Assembly (NCBI GenBank): GCA_945862325.1 | Contig: CAMAXZ010000008.1 | Span: 61,326-125,325 of the forward strand | Reading direction: 5' to 3' | Length of the DNA: 64,000 nucleotides | Origin: Klebsiella pneumoniae | GTDB lineage: Bacteria > Myxococcota_A > UBA796 > SXON01 | In this document: one piece after another, positions 27,385 to 37,167 of the stretch | Layout of the letters: each line of letters begins with the position of its first letter | Numbering within the stretch: position 1 is the first letter of the stretch | Program-made: the position numbers and the translations under genes | Notes under the pieces: generated by a model | Databases searched by the model: none | Told to the model about the DNA's origin: nothing | The model's input: the letters and a program-made list of their open reading frames with translations, nothing else

Positions 27385-28346
27385 CCGTGGAGTGTACCGC
27401 CGAGGATCGCGACGAACAACGCGGGTCCCTGGGCCGCCGGGTCCGCCGCGAGCACCCGCCACGACCGCACGCGGAGCCCGGCCCCCGCCGCGAGGGCGGC
27501 GACCGTCGCCTCGGCGAAGCCGAGGTGTTGGTGGCCCATGGTGTCGCGGTAGTCCTCGCGGTCGTGCTCGACCATGTCGACGACGACGAAGCGCCCGCCC
27601 GGCGCGAGCACGCGCGCGGCCTCGCGGAACACCGGGGGGAGGTCGCGCACGTGGTGGAGGACGAGCTGGCAGAGCGCGACGGACACGCTGGCGTCGTCGA
27701 GGGGCAAGGCGTCGAGGAGCCCTCGCCGAAGCTCGACATTGGCGAAGCCCGCGCTGCGCTCCGCGGCCACCTCGAGCATCGCCGCTTCGCGGTCGACGCC
27801 GATGACGCGGCTTACGACCGGCGCGAGCACCGGCAGCACCGCGCCGGTGCCGCAGCCGAGATCCGCGACGACGAGGTCCGGCGGGAGCAGGGCGGCGAGC
27901 GCGTCGAGCAGGTAGCCCTCGCCGAACAATTCCCGCCGAACGCCGTCCCAGCGCCCGCCGAGGCGGCGGAACAGCTCCTCGGAGTCGGCGGTGCGCTGCG
28001 CCAACACGGCGTCGAGACGCCGCACGTCCTCCGCGTAGGAGCTCGCGGAGTCTTCGGCTTCGAGGTCGATCTCCGCGCTCACGAGGTCCCACAGCGCGCG
28101 CGCGTCGGCCGCGAGCTCGCCGGCCACGAGGCGGTAGTAGGTGGCGGTGCCGACCTTGCGCTTGAGCACCCATCCGCCGGCGTCGAGCTGCTTGAGGTGG
28201 CGGCTGACCGTCGGCTGCGAGGTCTGCACTACCCGCGCGAGCTCGCCCACCGCGAGCTCCTGGAGCGACAACACCCGCAACAGCCGGGCGCGGATGGGCT
28301 CGGAGAGGGCGCTGAGGCGGTCGAACACGAGCGTGGTCACGGCCAC
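27381..28346 (-). CDS. ArsR-family regulator fused to SAM-dependent methyltransferase
   Basis: 321 residues. Residues 1-85 are an ArsR winged helix ([39 protein letters not shown]). Residues ~150-310 are a class I methyltransferase ([16 protein letters not shown] is motif I, and [20 protein letters not shown] is motif IV). Such fusions are common next to methionine-cycle genes, and this one is divergent from ahcY, so it probably senses SAM or S-adenosylhomocysteine and controls ahcY through the inverted repeat at 28366-28391. No metal-binding CxC motif of classical ArsR is present, supporting a small-molecule effector. Start GTG 28346 (alternative GTG 28340). Confidence 0.85.
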   Translation of the reverse strand: MAVTTLVFDRLSALSEPIRARLLRVLSLQELAVGELARVVQTSQPTVSRHLKQLDAGGWVLKRKVGTATYYRLVAGELAADARALWDLVSAEIDLEAEDSASSYAEDVRRLDAVLAQRTADSEELFRRLGGRWDGVRRELFGEGYLLDALAALLPPDLVVADLGCGTGAVLPVLAPVVSRVIGVDREAAMLEVAAERSAGFANVELRRGLLDALPLDDASVSVALCQLVLHHVRDLPPVFREAARVLAPGGRFVVVDMVEHDREDYRDTMGHQHLGFAEATVAALAAGAGLRVRSWRVLAADPAAQGPALFVAILGGTLHG

Positions 28347-28365
28347 GGATTAGCGGGTTGCCATT

Positions 28366-28391
28366 CATTCGTCTATGCGGATAGACGAATG
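28366..28391. promoter_or_regulatory. Probable operator: perfect 11-bp inverted repeat between ArsR-methyltransferase and ahcY
   Basis: CATTCGTCTAT (28366-28376), spacer GCGG, ATAGACGAATG (28381-28391). It is centred between two divergent genes and is locally AT-rich in a GC-rich region. The size and symmetry suit an ArsR dimer. The right arm includes a GATAGAC element also seen ahead of other operons here. Confidence 0.75.
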
Positions 28392-28395
28392 GAGT

Positions 28396-28412
28396 GGCGG
28401 GAGGCTCCCGCC
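28396..28412 (+). promoter_or_regulatory. Hairpin in ahcY leader
   Basis: GGCGGGA-GGC-TCCCGCC, a perfect 7-bp stem with a 3-nt loop, 24 nt before the ahcY start. It may affect translation or mRNA stability. It does not match the SAH-riboswitch architecture as far as I can judge. Confidence 0.35.
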
Positions 28413-28436
28413 CCCCGACCCACCCCGGAGAATGTC

Positions 28437-30008
<1,572 letters not shown>

Positions 30009-30043
30009 GCGTCGGCCGGGCCGCGGCTCGGATAGCCCGACGC

Positions 30044-31132
30044 GTGCGACTGCTCGTCACGACCGTCACGCGCGTCGCCGCCCGGCCCCTCCTGTCGCGG
30101 GTGGGTCCGGCGGCCTTGCTCGTCCTGTTCGTCGCCGTGCAGGGCGCGACGATGATCCCCTGGGGCGCGTGGGCCGCGTGGCTCCACGCGCACCCGTCGG
30201 CCGCGTCCGCGATCGGCGTCGGGTCGATCGCGGCGTGGCAGGTCGTCTTTGCCGGGGCGCTGCGCGCGGCGACCCTGGATGAGGCCCTCGCGCCGATCTG
30301 GCGGGCGGGGCTCGGTCCGTGGCGGCGCGGGTTGGCCGTGTCGCCCGCGCTCGCCGTCGCCGCGGCCCCGCCGCTCGCGTTCAGCGTCCTCTTTCCGGGC
30401 CTGATCTGGCCTCCGTTCGCGGCCCGCGTCGCCACCGCGATCGTGCTCGGGGCGCTCGCGATGCACTCTTCGGCGCGGTGGGTCGTGCCGGCGGTCGCCG
30501 CCGCGCTCGCGTTCGTCGAGCCGCGCGTGCCGGGGGTGGTCCTGTTGGTGGGGGCGGTCCCCCTGGCCGGCCGCGTCCACGCGTCGGCGTCACGCCAACG
30601 GATCGGCGTCCGCCCCACCGGCGGCCGCGTGCCGACGCGGCCGTTGTCCGCGCTCGTCTGGCGTGACCTCGTCGCCGTCTGGCGCACGGCGCCGGCGGTG
30701 TTCGTCGCGTCGGCGCTCGTCGCGGCGCCCGCCGCGGCGCTGATCGCCGGATTTCGCCGCAACGGCACCTCCGACGGCGGCCTCGGCGCCGCCGCCGCCA
30801 TCCTCGGGTGCGCGGTATCGCCCGTGTTCGGGGTCGCCCTCGGGCGCCTCCGTGTCGCCCTGGGGCCGAGCTTCCACCTGCGCCGCTGGCCGATCGACCC
30901 CGGGGCGCGGGTCGCGTCGCTCCTCCTCGTGATGGGCGCCACCTTTCTGCCGAGCGGCGCCGCGATGGCCGCGGCCCTCGCCGATCATGCCGGTCCGACG
31001 ACGATCGCCCCGATGGGGCTCGCCGCGCTCGGCTGCGCCGCCGGGGCCGTGTGGCTCGGCCGGCGAGACGGCGGCGCCACGCCGTTCCCGCACGGGCGCT
31101 CCTCGGTTGGGCCACCGCCGTCGCGCTGTTGA
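30044..31132 (+). CDS. Integral membrane protein, likely ABC-2-type permease partner, with probable 3' frameshift
   Basis: 362 residues from GTG 30044, with many hydrophobic spans (GPAALLVLFVAVQGATMIPW; VAAALAFVEPRVPGVVLLVG; LVAAPAAALIAGF). The ATPase gene just downstream makes it the probable permease half of a small exporter. The last ~15 codons (TPFPHGRSSVGPPPSRC) are unlike membrane sequence. A -1 shift near 31085-31095 gives RALLGWATAVALLSLWGAWP and two more spans, ending at TGA 31218, whose stop then overlaps the ATPase start as ATGA. A lost base in the DNA or assembly is therefore likely, and the intact gene would be 30044-31218. A GATAGCC motif lies 6 nt before the start. Confidence 0.6.
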   Translation: MRLLVTTVTRVAARPLLSRVGPAALLVLFVAVQGATMIPWGAWAAWLHAHPSAASAIGVGSIAAWQVVFAGALRAATLDEALAPIWRAGLGPWRRGLAVSPALAVAAAPPLAFSVLFPGLIWPPFAARVATAIVLGALAMHSSARWVVPAVAAALAFVEPRVPGVVLLVGAVPLAGRVHASASRQRIGVRPTGGRVPTRPLSALVWRDLVAVWRTAPAVFVASALVAAPAAALIAGFRRNGTSDGGLGAAAAILGCAVSPVFGVALGRLRVALGPSFHLRRWPIDPGARVASLLLVMGATFLPSGAAMAAALADHAGPTTIAPMGLAALGCAAGAVWLGRRDGGATPFPHGRSSVGPPPSRC

Positions 31133-31214
31133 GCCTATGGGGGGCGTGGCCGGCGCGCGCCCTGCTGCTGACGATGATCGCGGCGTCGCTCTGGCGCGCG
31201 CGTACGGAGCTGGA

Positions 31215-31790
31215 ATGATCCTCGACGTCGACGTCGTCTTGCCGATCCCGTCGCGGCGCGCCGTGCGCGCCCGCGTCGGGCCCGGGCTCACGCACCTCGC
31301 CGGGGGCAACGGTGCGGGGAAGACTACCTTGCTCCGCGTCCTCTGCGCCGAGCTCCCCCCTTGGTCGGGCCGTGTCGCCCTCGACGGGCGCGATCCGGCC
31401 GTCGACACCGCGACGCGCGCGCGGATCGCGTTCCTGCCGGCGGTGCCCGAGCTGCCGGGGTTCCTCTCGGTCCGGGAGGGCTGGCGCCTGCTCGCGGCGG
31501 TCCGTGACCGCGGGACGTGGGACGGTGCCGGGCTGGAGCGAAGGTTCGCGCTCGATCCTCACCGCCGGCTGGATCAGCTCTCCGTGGGCCAGCGTCGGAA
31601 GGCGGAGCTGATCGCCGCGCTCGCGGGCGACCCGGACGTGCTCCTCCTCGACGAGGTGCTCGCCCCGCTCGACCCGGACTCCGTGGCGGCGGTGTGCGAG
31701 GTGCTGGAGGAGCGGCGGTCTGGACGGATCATCCTGCTGACCAGCCATGGGGCGCTACGGATCGTGCCCGACGCCGTCCTGTCGATCTGA
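31215..31790 (+). CDS. ABC transporter ATP-binding protein (short)
   Basis: 191 residues. Walker A is GGNGAGKTTLLR, the signature-like segment is LSVGQRRKAELI and Walker B is VLLLDEVLAPLD, where Glu in the usual place is kept but the following Pro is Val. A D-loop and the switch His (LLTSHGA) are present. At 191 residues it is close to heme-exporter CcmA-type ATPases in length. Start ATG 31215 overlaps the frameshift-corrected permease stop. The 3' end overlaps the convergent FecR gene by 36 nt. Confidence 0.8.
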   Translation: MILDVDVVLPIPSRRAVRARVGPGLTHLAGGNGAGKTTLLRVLCAELPPWSGRVALDGRDPAVDTATRARIAFLPAVPELPGFLSVREGWRLLAAVRDRGTWDGAGLERRFALDPHRRLDQLSVGQRRKAELIAALAGDPDVLLLDEVLAPLDPDSVAAVCEVLEERRSGRIILLTSHGALRIVPDAVLSI

Positions 31791-32876
31791 GGGGCCCGCG
31801 AGGCGCTCCCGCCGCTCCGCGATCGCCGCCCGGAGCGCGGGATCGTGCGCGAGGCGCGCCGCGCGTTCGAGGGCCTCCGCCGCGAGGTCGCGGTCGGACG
31901 CCGAGAGGCAGTCCGCGCGCGCGACCTCGTCGGAGGCGACCCGCGCCTCGGGGGCGATGCGGTCGACGAGGGGCAGGGCGGCGTCGCAGCCGTCGAGCGC
32001 GAACGCCGCACGCGCGGCGAGGCGCAGCAGCTCCACGCGCCGCGCGGCCCCCGGTCGATCGGCCGCATCCAACGCCGTTTCGACAGCGGCGCCCAACATG
32101 CCGGCGGCGAACAGGGTCTCCGCCCGGAGGGCGCGGAGCTCGTCGCCGATCGGGTCGAGCGGCGCGTCGCCGGTGAGCGCCAGGCCACGGTCGAGGGTGT
32201 CGAGCACCTCGTCCGACGCGGCCCCGCGGTCGGTGAGGGCGCGCGCGCGGTCGAGCAGGCCCGCGGGCCGATGCGGGAGGCAGGTCGCCCGTCCGGCGGC
32301 GCGCAGATCGTGGGCGCTGCCATCCGCGCAGGCCACGGCCACGTGTCCGCGCTCGACGTGCACGGCCATGCCGAGGCGATCGCGGAGCACCGTGAAGCGT
32401 GTCCCGAGCACCCGAACCGTGCCCTCTTCGGTGCGCACCTCCAGGTCCACGCCAGCCCCAGGCTCGACGTCGACCGTCACGGACCCACGCTCCCAGTGGA
32501 TGCGCGGCGCGTCCGGCGCGCCGTCCACGCGCCCCACCCCGTCGGGCGCGATCGCGACATGACGCCCGACCTGCGCCGCGCTGTGCTCGAGCGGCATCGC
32601 GACCTCCGCCTCGGGCGCCGCGACCACGAACAGGGCGAGCGCGGCGGCCGCGAGCGCGGCGGCGACGGGCCAGGCGGGGCGACCGGGAGCGCGTCGCGTG
32701 GCGGGCGCCGCCGCGAGGCGCGCGTGGACGCGATCGACCGCGGCGGGGTCAGGGTCGCGGAGCCGGCGGAGGAGGCCGACACGCGGGCCGACGCCGTCAC
32801 CGTCGGCGATGCGGCGCTTCACGCGCTCGACGGCGGTGGGGTCGGGGGGCCCGCGCAGGCGATCGAGGGGGCTCAT
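31755..32876 (-). CDS. FecR-like anti-sigma/sensor protein
   Basis: 373 residues. An N-terminal ~65-residue cytoplasmic segment is followed by a transmembrane helix (WPVAAALAAAALALFVVAA), then a periplasmic FecR domain (SAAQVGRHVAIAPDGVGRV, IHWERGSVTVDVEPGAGVDL, VRVLGTRFTVLRDRLGMAVH) and an alpha-helical C-terminal half of TPR-like character. The family relays an outer-membrane or periplasmic signal to the ECF sigma factor. ATG 32876 overlaps the sigma-factor stop as ATGA, confirming that the pair is coupled. Confidence 0.85.
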   Translation of the reverse strand: MSPLDRLRGPPDPTAVERVKRRIADGDGVGPRVGLLRRLRDPDPAAVDRVHARLAAAPATRRAPGRPAWPVAAALAAAALALFVVAAPEAEVAMPLEHSAAQVGRHVAIAPDGVGRVDGAPDAPRIHWERGSVTVDVEPGAGVDLEVRTEEGTVRVLGTRFTVLRDRLGMAVHVERGHVAVACADGSAHDLRAAGRATCLPHRPAGLLDRARALTDRGAASDEVLDTLDRGLALTGDAPLDPIGDELRALRAETLFAAGMLGAAVETALDAADRPGAARRVELLRLAARAAFALDGCDAALPLVDRIAPEARVASDEVARADCLSASDRDLAAEALERAARLAHDPALRAAIAERRERLAGPSDRQDGVGHDP

Positions 32877-33456
32877 CCGCACTCCGTGACGACGCCGAGC
32901 TCGGCCTGGAGGCCGGCGCGGCGGGCGCGGTCCTCGAAGCGCTCGCGGGCCCGCCGAAGGCGACTCTTCACCGTGCCGATCGGCACGCCGAGGAGGTCCG
33001 CCACCTCGACGTCCGAGCGCTCTTCGATCTCGCAGAGCAGGAGCACCTCGCGGTGGGCGTCCGACAGGTCGTCGAGCACGGCGTGCACCTTGGCGGTGAG
33101 CGCGTCGCCCTCGGCGCGCGGCGTCGGGGCGTGATCTCCGCGAACATCCAGTCGGCGAGGGCGCCCGGCACCCACCGCGACATCCACCCCGACCGGCGGT
33201 GCGCGGCGAGCACCCGCCGGGTGATCCCATACAGCCACGCCGAGAACTTCGCCGGGTCGCGCAGCGCGGGCAGGCGGTCGAGCGCGAGCAGGATGGCGTC
33301 GTGCGCCGCGTCTTCGGGATCGACCTTCGGCCCGCCGAGGCACGTGCACCAGCGGAGGACGACGGGGAGCCACGCCGAGACGAGGTGATCGCGCGCGGCG
33401 CACGGGCCGACGGCGGCGGCGGAGAGGAGCGCGGCGGAAGGGGTGGGGGGCACCAT
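32873..33456 (-). pseudogene. ECF RNA polymerase sigma factor, interrupted by a frameshift
   Basis: Two overlapping minus frames together make one ECF sigma factor. The first (from ATG 33456) encodes region 2: PEDAAHDAILLALDRLPALR, FSAWLYGITRRVLAAHRRSG. The second encodes region 4: LDDLSDAHREVLLLCEIEER, SDVEVADLLGVPIGTVKSRL. The switch falls in the run around 33115-33130 and requires a -1 shift, as if one base were missing. Regions 2 and 4 are each intact and well conserved, so this is either a recent mutation, a sequencing error or, less likely, programmed frameshifting. The downstream FecR gene is intact and coupled. Confidence 0.75.
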
Positions 33457-33507
33457 CGCTCGGTCAGTGCGCCGGGCAGGCGGGATCGATCCCACAGTTT
33501 TCGGGCT

Positions 33508-34572
33508 TCACGGGCGCACGCCGATCACGAGGCCGACGCGGGCGGGCGAGAGGGTGCGCGCGTCGTCGCCGAGGGTGACCTCGATGACCGCAAGATCGAC
33601 GTCGGCGCGGAGCTCCGGCTCGATGCGCACGCCCTCGCCGAGGTCGACCGACAGGCCGATGCCCGCCGCCAGCACGGGGAGCGGGGTCGAGAGCGAGCCT
33701 TCCCTGGCGCTCCAGGTGTGGAACGCGGCGCCGGCTTCGACCGCGAAGATCGGGGCGATCGGCGCCGTGCCGGCGCGCACGGCGCCCCGCGCGGTCACCG
33801 CGAGCCCTTCGCGGGCCAGCGACGGCTCGTCCTGACCCGTGGACCAGGACACGCAGCCGCGAAGGTCGAGGTTTTGTGTGGCGATCCCTGCGCTCGCGAT
33901 GAGGTGCACGCCCGGGGCGGCGCCTCCGACGCGCCACCCGAGGCCGACCGCGACGCCGACCGAGGACCGCGGGCGGCCGGCGGCGATCTCAGGCCGGACC
34001 TCGCGCCGGATCGGGTCGGGGTCGTCGGGGTCGTCGAGGTCGGGGTCGTCGAGGTCGAGGTCGTCGAGGGCGGGGCCGTCGACGTCGGCGTCCGCGGGCG
34101 GGGCCGCGGCGGTGATCGGCTGGCTCGGCCGCTCCGGTTCTGCGGGCGGAGCCGGCGGAGCGGGCGGAGCGACGGCGGGCGGCGGCGCGACGGCCGTCGG
34201 CCGGACGCGCGCCGGCGGGGGCGCCGCGACGGCGGACGGCACAGCGACCGCCGAGGGCTTCGGGGGATCGCTCACGGGCGCGGTCCACGCGACCTCGGGC
34301 GCCCGGAGGGACCGGGCGAGGCTCGCGGCGAGCACGACCAGGTCGGCACGATCGCCGCTGTCGACGGGCGCGCGGACCGGGACGACGTGCGGGACGTCCC
34401 CGCGCCAGACCACGAGGAACCAGCCCCCGTCGTGCCGCAGCTCGATCTGCGCGGGGCCATCGACGACCTCGAGGCCCACATCGCGGGCCAGGGCGCGCCA
34501 CTCGGGCGACGCCGCGGCGTCCGTGATCGCGATCGTGGTGGCCGCGGCGGCGACCGGGATCAAGAGGAGCAT
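33508..34572 (-). CDS. Exported protein with Pro/Ala/Asp-rich linker and beta-barrel-like C-terminus
   Basis: 354 residues. There is a minimal signal (MLLLIPVAAAATT), a ~100-residue N-terminal domain, a Pro/Ala-rich spacer (about 110-165) and an acidic DDLDLDDPDLDD stretch. About 160 residues of alternating amphipathic strands follow (GVAVGLGWRVGGAAPGVHLI, LSVDLGEGVRIEPELRADVD) and end in VIGVRP, as expected of a small outer-membrane barrel. It lies 51 nt upstream of the ECF sigma/FecR pair on the same strand. Such barrels next to sigma/anti-sigma genes may be the cell-surface input or a regulated product (inference). Confidence 0.65.
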   Translation of the reverse strand: MLLLIPVAAAATTIAITDAAASPEWRALARDVGLEVVDGPAQIELRHDGGWFLVVWRGDVPHVVPVRAPVDSGDRADLVVLAASLARSLRAPEVAWTAPVSDPPKPSAVAVPSAVAAPPPARVRPTAVAPPPAVAPPAPPAPPAEPERPSQPITAAAPPADADVDGPALDDLDLDDPDLDDPDDPDPIRREVRPEIAAGRPRSSVGVAVGLGWRVGGAAPGVHLIASAGIATQNLDLRGCVSWSTGQDEPSLAREGLAVTARGAVRAGTAPIAPIFAVEAGAAFHTWSAREGSLSTPLPVLAAGIGLSVDLGEGVRIEPELRADVDLAVIEVTLGDDARTLSPARVGLVIGVRP

Positions 34573-34630
34573 CGAGCCCGGGATAACGCCTGCAGCGTCG
34601 TCATCGACCCCGTCGGCTCCCTCTGACCGT

Positions 34631-35392
34631 TCAACGCGGCCCCGTGCAGTGCAGGCCCCCGTACCCGCCGGGCACGAAGGGCACCGGCACCGTGCCGACG
34701 AGCTCGCCGGTCGCCAGGTCGAAGCTGAGGATCCGTTGCGTTCCCGCCGCTCCGTCGTCGAGCACGTGCACGTGCCTCCCCTCGATCGACAGGCCCCACG
34801 CGTTCACGCCCTCGGAGAGGCGGAGCGCATCGGCGACGTCGCCCGTGTCCACGTCCATTCGTCGGAGCGTGTCGCCATCGTGGGCGTAGAGCCCGTCGTC
34901 CGCGAACGCGAGGTGGTACCCGAACGGTCCCGGCAGACGACGCGTCGGCGCCTGGGAGAGGAGATCGGCTTCGTTCGCGTAGACGTAGACCTCGTCGCCG
35001 TCGACCACGAACCAGCGCACGCCGTCGGTGGCGAACGCGTACACGTTGCGTCGTGCCTTGGAAGGCTCGTCGCCAGGCGCCGCCCGGAACAGGTTGCCGC
35101 CAGAGTTCCAGAACCAGTCGCTCCCGACGAGGGCCACCGAGCTCGCCGAGCTCGTCCGCGCGTCCCACTCCGCTTCGAGCGTGGCGGCGCCGGAGGCGAG
35201 GTCGATCCGGAGGAGTCGCTGCGTGGTGTGGGTGCCGGTCGTGAAGCAGGCGGCCCCGCCGTCGCGTGGGACGTCGGCGTCGGTGTCGGGTGTGGTCTCC
35301 GTGGCGGTGTCCGCCCGGTCGTCCGCGGTGTCCCGCGGGCGGAGGTCCACCCCCGTCTCCAGGCGGCATGCGGTGAGGATGAAGAGGATCAT
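34631..35392 (-). CDS. Lipoprotein with Asp/Thr linker and propeller-like repeats (paralog A)
   Basis: 253 residues. The signal MILFILTAC is nine residues and uncharged, followed by an Asp/Thr-rich linker (TADDRADTATETTPDTDAD). The rest consists of short beta repeats such as LLRIDLASGAATLEAEWDAR, WFVVDGDEVYVYANEADLLS and HVLDDGAAGTQRILSFDLAT, as in PQQ/NHL-type propellers. It ends VPGGYGGLHCTGPR. The gene just upstream on the same strand (35418-36206) is a clear paralog with matching C-terminal wording, so the pair arose by tandem duplication. Function unknown, probably surface-exposed. Confidence 0.75.
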   Translation of the reverse strand: MILFILTACRLETGVDLRPRDTADDRADTATETTPDTDADVPRDGGAACFTTGTHTTQRLLRIDLASGAATLEAEWDARTSSASSVALVGSDWFWNSGGNLFRAAPGDEPSKARRNVYAFATDGVRWFVVDGDEVYVYANEADLLSQAPTRRLPGPFGYHLAFADDGLYAHDGDTLRRMDVDTGDVADALRLSEGVNAWGLSIEGRHVHVLDDGAAGTQRILSFDLATGELVGTVPVPFVPGGYGGLHCTGPR

Positions 35393-35417
35393 GGCTGGCT
35401 CCGTGGAGGTGGGGGGT

Positions 35418-36206
35418 TCAGCCGCAGCTCAGTCCGCCGAGGCTGCGGGCTGGGCCGTCGGCGATGACCGTGCGAGACCGCTCGCTCCCGGTCTCGGGGT
35501 CGAAGGTGAGGATCACGCCCTCCTCGAGGACGTGCGCGCCGCGCTCGCTCATCGAGAAGCCGTCCAGCCAGGTCGCGGGGAGCGCGATCGGCACCGTTCG
35601 CGCCAGCACGCCTTGCGCGAGGTCGAACACGCGCAGCGTCACGCCGTCGACGCCGGCCCCGTACAGCATCCCGTCGTGCACGTCGAACGACACCCACGAC
35701 CAGTCCTGGAACGCGTGGATCCGGGGGCTGTCGTCGTCGACGAGCGCGTCGGCGTCGGCGTACTCCAAGACCTGGAGCTCCGCGAGGTCCCAGACGTACC
35801 AGCGGCCGTCTCCATACGCCAAGGACGCCATCGACAGGCCGAGGTCCTCGTGGCGCCCATCGGCCGGTCGCTGCGCCCAGGCACCGCCCGCCGTGACGGA
35901 GTACGCCCACCACGCGCCGTCGGTGGCGAGGGAGTTGGGCGCCCATGCCTCCTCGGTGGCCAAGTCCGACAGGTGACCCGCGGCGCCGGTGCGGAGGTTC
36001 ACGGCGATCACCGCGCCGCGCTCGACGTTCACCACTTCGCAGACCACGTCGCCGTCGGCGTACACCTCGCTCAGGTCGACCAGCTCGTCCGGGGCGTCAC
36101 CGGTGTCCCGGGGGTTGGCCGAGCCGCCGGTGTCGGAAGCGAACAGGGTGGATTCGTCGATCAGCACCCGGCATGCGCCGAGCAGGAGGAGCGGGAGAGC
36201 GCGCAT
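35418..36206 (-). CDS. Lipoprotein with propeller-like repeats (paralog B)
   Basis: 262 residues from ATG 36206 (GAGGTG upstream). Signal MRALPLLLLGAC carries one Arg. The mature part has AVIAVNLRTGAAGHLSDLAT, YVWDLAELQVLEYADADALV, MSERGAHVLEEGVILTFDPE and the ending SLGGLSCG, parallel to paralog A (ILSFDLATG / ILTFDPETG; GGLHCTG / GGLSCG). It lacks the long Asp/Thr linker of paralog A. The two are 25 nt apart and probably cotranscribed. Unknown ligand. Confidence 0.75.
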   Translation of the reverse strand: MRALPLLLLGACRVLIDESTLFASDTGGSANPRDTGDAPDELVDLSEVYADGDVVCEVVNVERGAVIAVNLRTGAAGHLSDLATEEAWAPNSLATDGAWWAYSVTAGGAWAQRPADGRHEDLGLSMASLAYGDGRWYVWDLAELQVLEYADADALVDDDSPRIHAFQDWSWVSFDVHDGMLYGAGVDGVTLRVFDLAQGVLARTVPIALPATWLDGFSMSERGAHVLEEGVILTFDPETGSERSRTVIADGPARSLGGLSCG

Positions 36207-36261
36207 GGTCACCTCAGCGTGAAGGTGCGTCGAGCGCGTCGGATCGATCCGCCGAAATCGC

Positions 36262-36633
36262 TCAGCCTTGTCCGACCCCGACCGCGTGGGCGAGCAGGGC
36301 CTCGAGCGGGGCGTACGCGGTGGCGCGCGCATCGGTGGCCTCGAGCACCACCGGCGGGGCCCGGCCGGCGTCGAACGCCTCACGCCAGCGGGAGGCGCAG
36401 AGGCACCACCGATCGCCCGGCTTCAAGCCAGGGAACCCGTACTCCGGAGCCGGGGTGACCAGGTCGTTGCCGCGGGCCACCGAGAATTCGAGGAAGTCCG
36501 CCGTCATCTGGGCGCAGACGATGTGCGCGCCCCGGTCGGCGTCGTCGTGGCGACAGCAGCCGTCGCGAAACCAGCCGGTGACGGGGTTGGTGGAGCAGGA
36601 CGCGAGGGGGCCGCCAAGCACGTTTCGGGTCAT
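36262..36633 (-). CDS. DUF2237 family protein
   Basis: 123 residues from ATG 36633 (MTRNVLGGPLASCSTNPVTG). The whole length follows the DUF2237 pattern: FRDGCC, HIVCAQMTADFLEFS, GFPGLKPGDRWCLCASRWRE, PPVVLEATDARA. Conserved cysteines suggest a redox or metal role, but the family has no established function that I can name. It is divergent from the VOC protein gene across 64 nt. Confidence 0.9.
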   Translation of the reverse strand: MTRNVLGGPLASCSTNPVTGWFRDGCCRHDDADRGAHIVCAQMTADFLEFSVARGNDLVTPAPEYGFPGLKPGDRWCLCASRWREAFDAGRAPPVVLEATDARATAYAPLEALLAHAVGVGQG

Positions 36634-36697
36634 GCGCGAGGCTAACCGGCCCGCACGGGGCTGAACAGATGCGCCCCCATGTGCTATGGTGCCGCGC

Positions 36698-37129
36698 ATG
36701 TCCTTCCGCGCCACTCTCATCACCCTCGGCGTGCGCGATCTCGCGCGTGCCCGCGCGTTCTACATCGACGGCATGGGCCTCGTGCCTGCGGCTGACTCCA
36801 ATGCGAACGTCGTCTTCTTCGACATGGGCGGCATCGTGCTGTCGCTCTACGGTCGCGACGCGCTGGCCGACGACGCCACGCTCCCGTCGGAGGGCGGCGG
36901 CTTCACCGGCAGTGCCCTGGCGTACAACGCGCCCTCGCGCGAGGCGGTCGTCGCCACGCTGCACCGCGCGCACGCCGCCGGCGGCAACGTCGTGAAGGAG
37001 GCGCAGGAGGTGTTCTGGGGCGGGTTCAGCGGGTACTTCACCGACCCGGACGGCCACCTGTGGGAGGTGGCGCACAACCCCTTCTGGCCGCTCGACGAGC
37101 GTGGCGCGGTGGTTCTGGCGACGGGGTGA
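36698..37129 (+). CDS. VOC superfamily (glyoxalase-like) protein
   Basis: 143 residues. TLGVRDLARARAFYIDGMGL and SGYFTDPDGHLWEVAHNPFW are the first and last strands of the vicinal-oxygen-chelate fold, with Glu in the last strand as metal ligand. The length is that of a single glyoxalase I/bleomycin-resistance-like subunit, and the substrate is unknown. Start ATG 36698 is favoured; ATG 36686 is in frame four codons upstream. A TGCTATGGT promoter-like element lies just before the start. Confidence 0.85.
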   Translation: MSFRATLITLGVRDLARARAFYIDGMGLVPAADSNANVVFFDMGGIVLSLYGRDALADDATLPSEGGGFTGSALAYNAPSREAVVATLHRAHAAGGNVVKEAQEVFWGGFSGYFTDPDGHLWEVAHNPFWPLDERGAVVLATG

Positions 37130-37167
37130 AGGGAGCGCCCGCGCGCACGGACTGCGCGCCGACCCGA

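Noticed and set aside
28396..28436. SAH riboswitch upstream of ahcY
   Set aside because: Only one small hairpin is present; the conserved core and pseudoknot arrangement could not be found.
30044..31218. Programmed frameshift in the permease
   Set aside because: No slippery heptamer or strong downstream structure was evident; a lost base is the simpler explanation.
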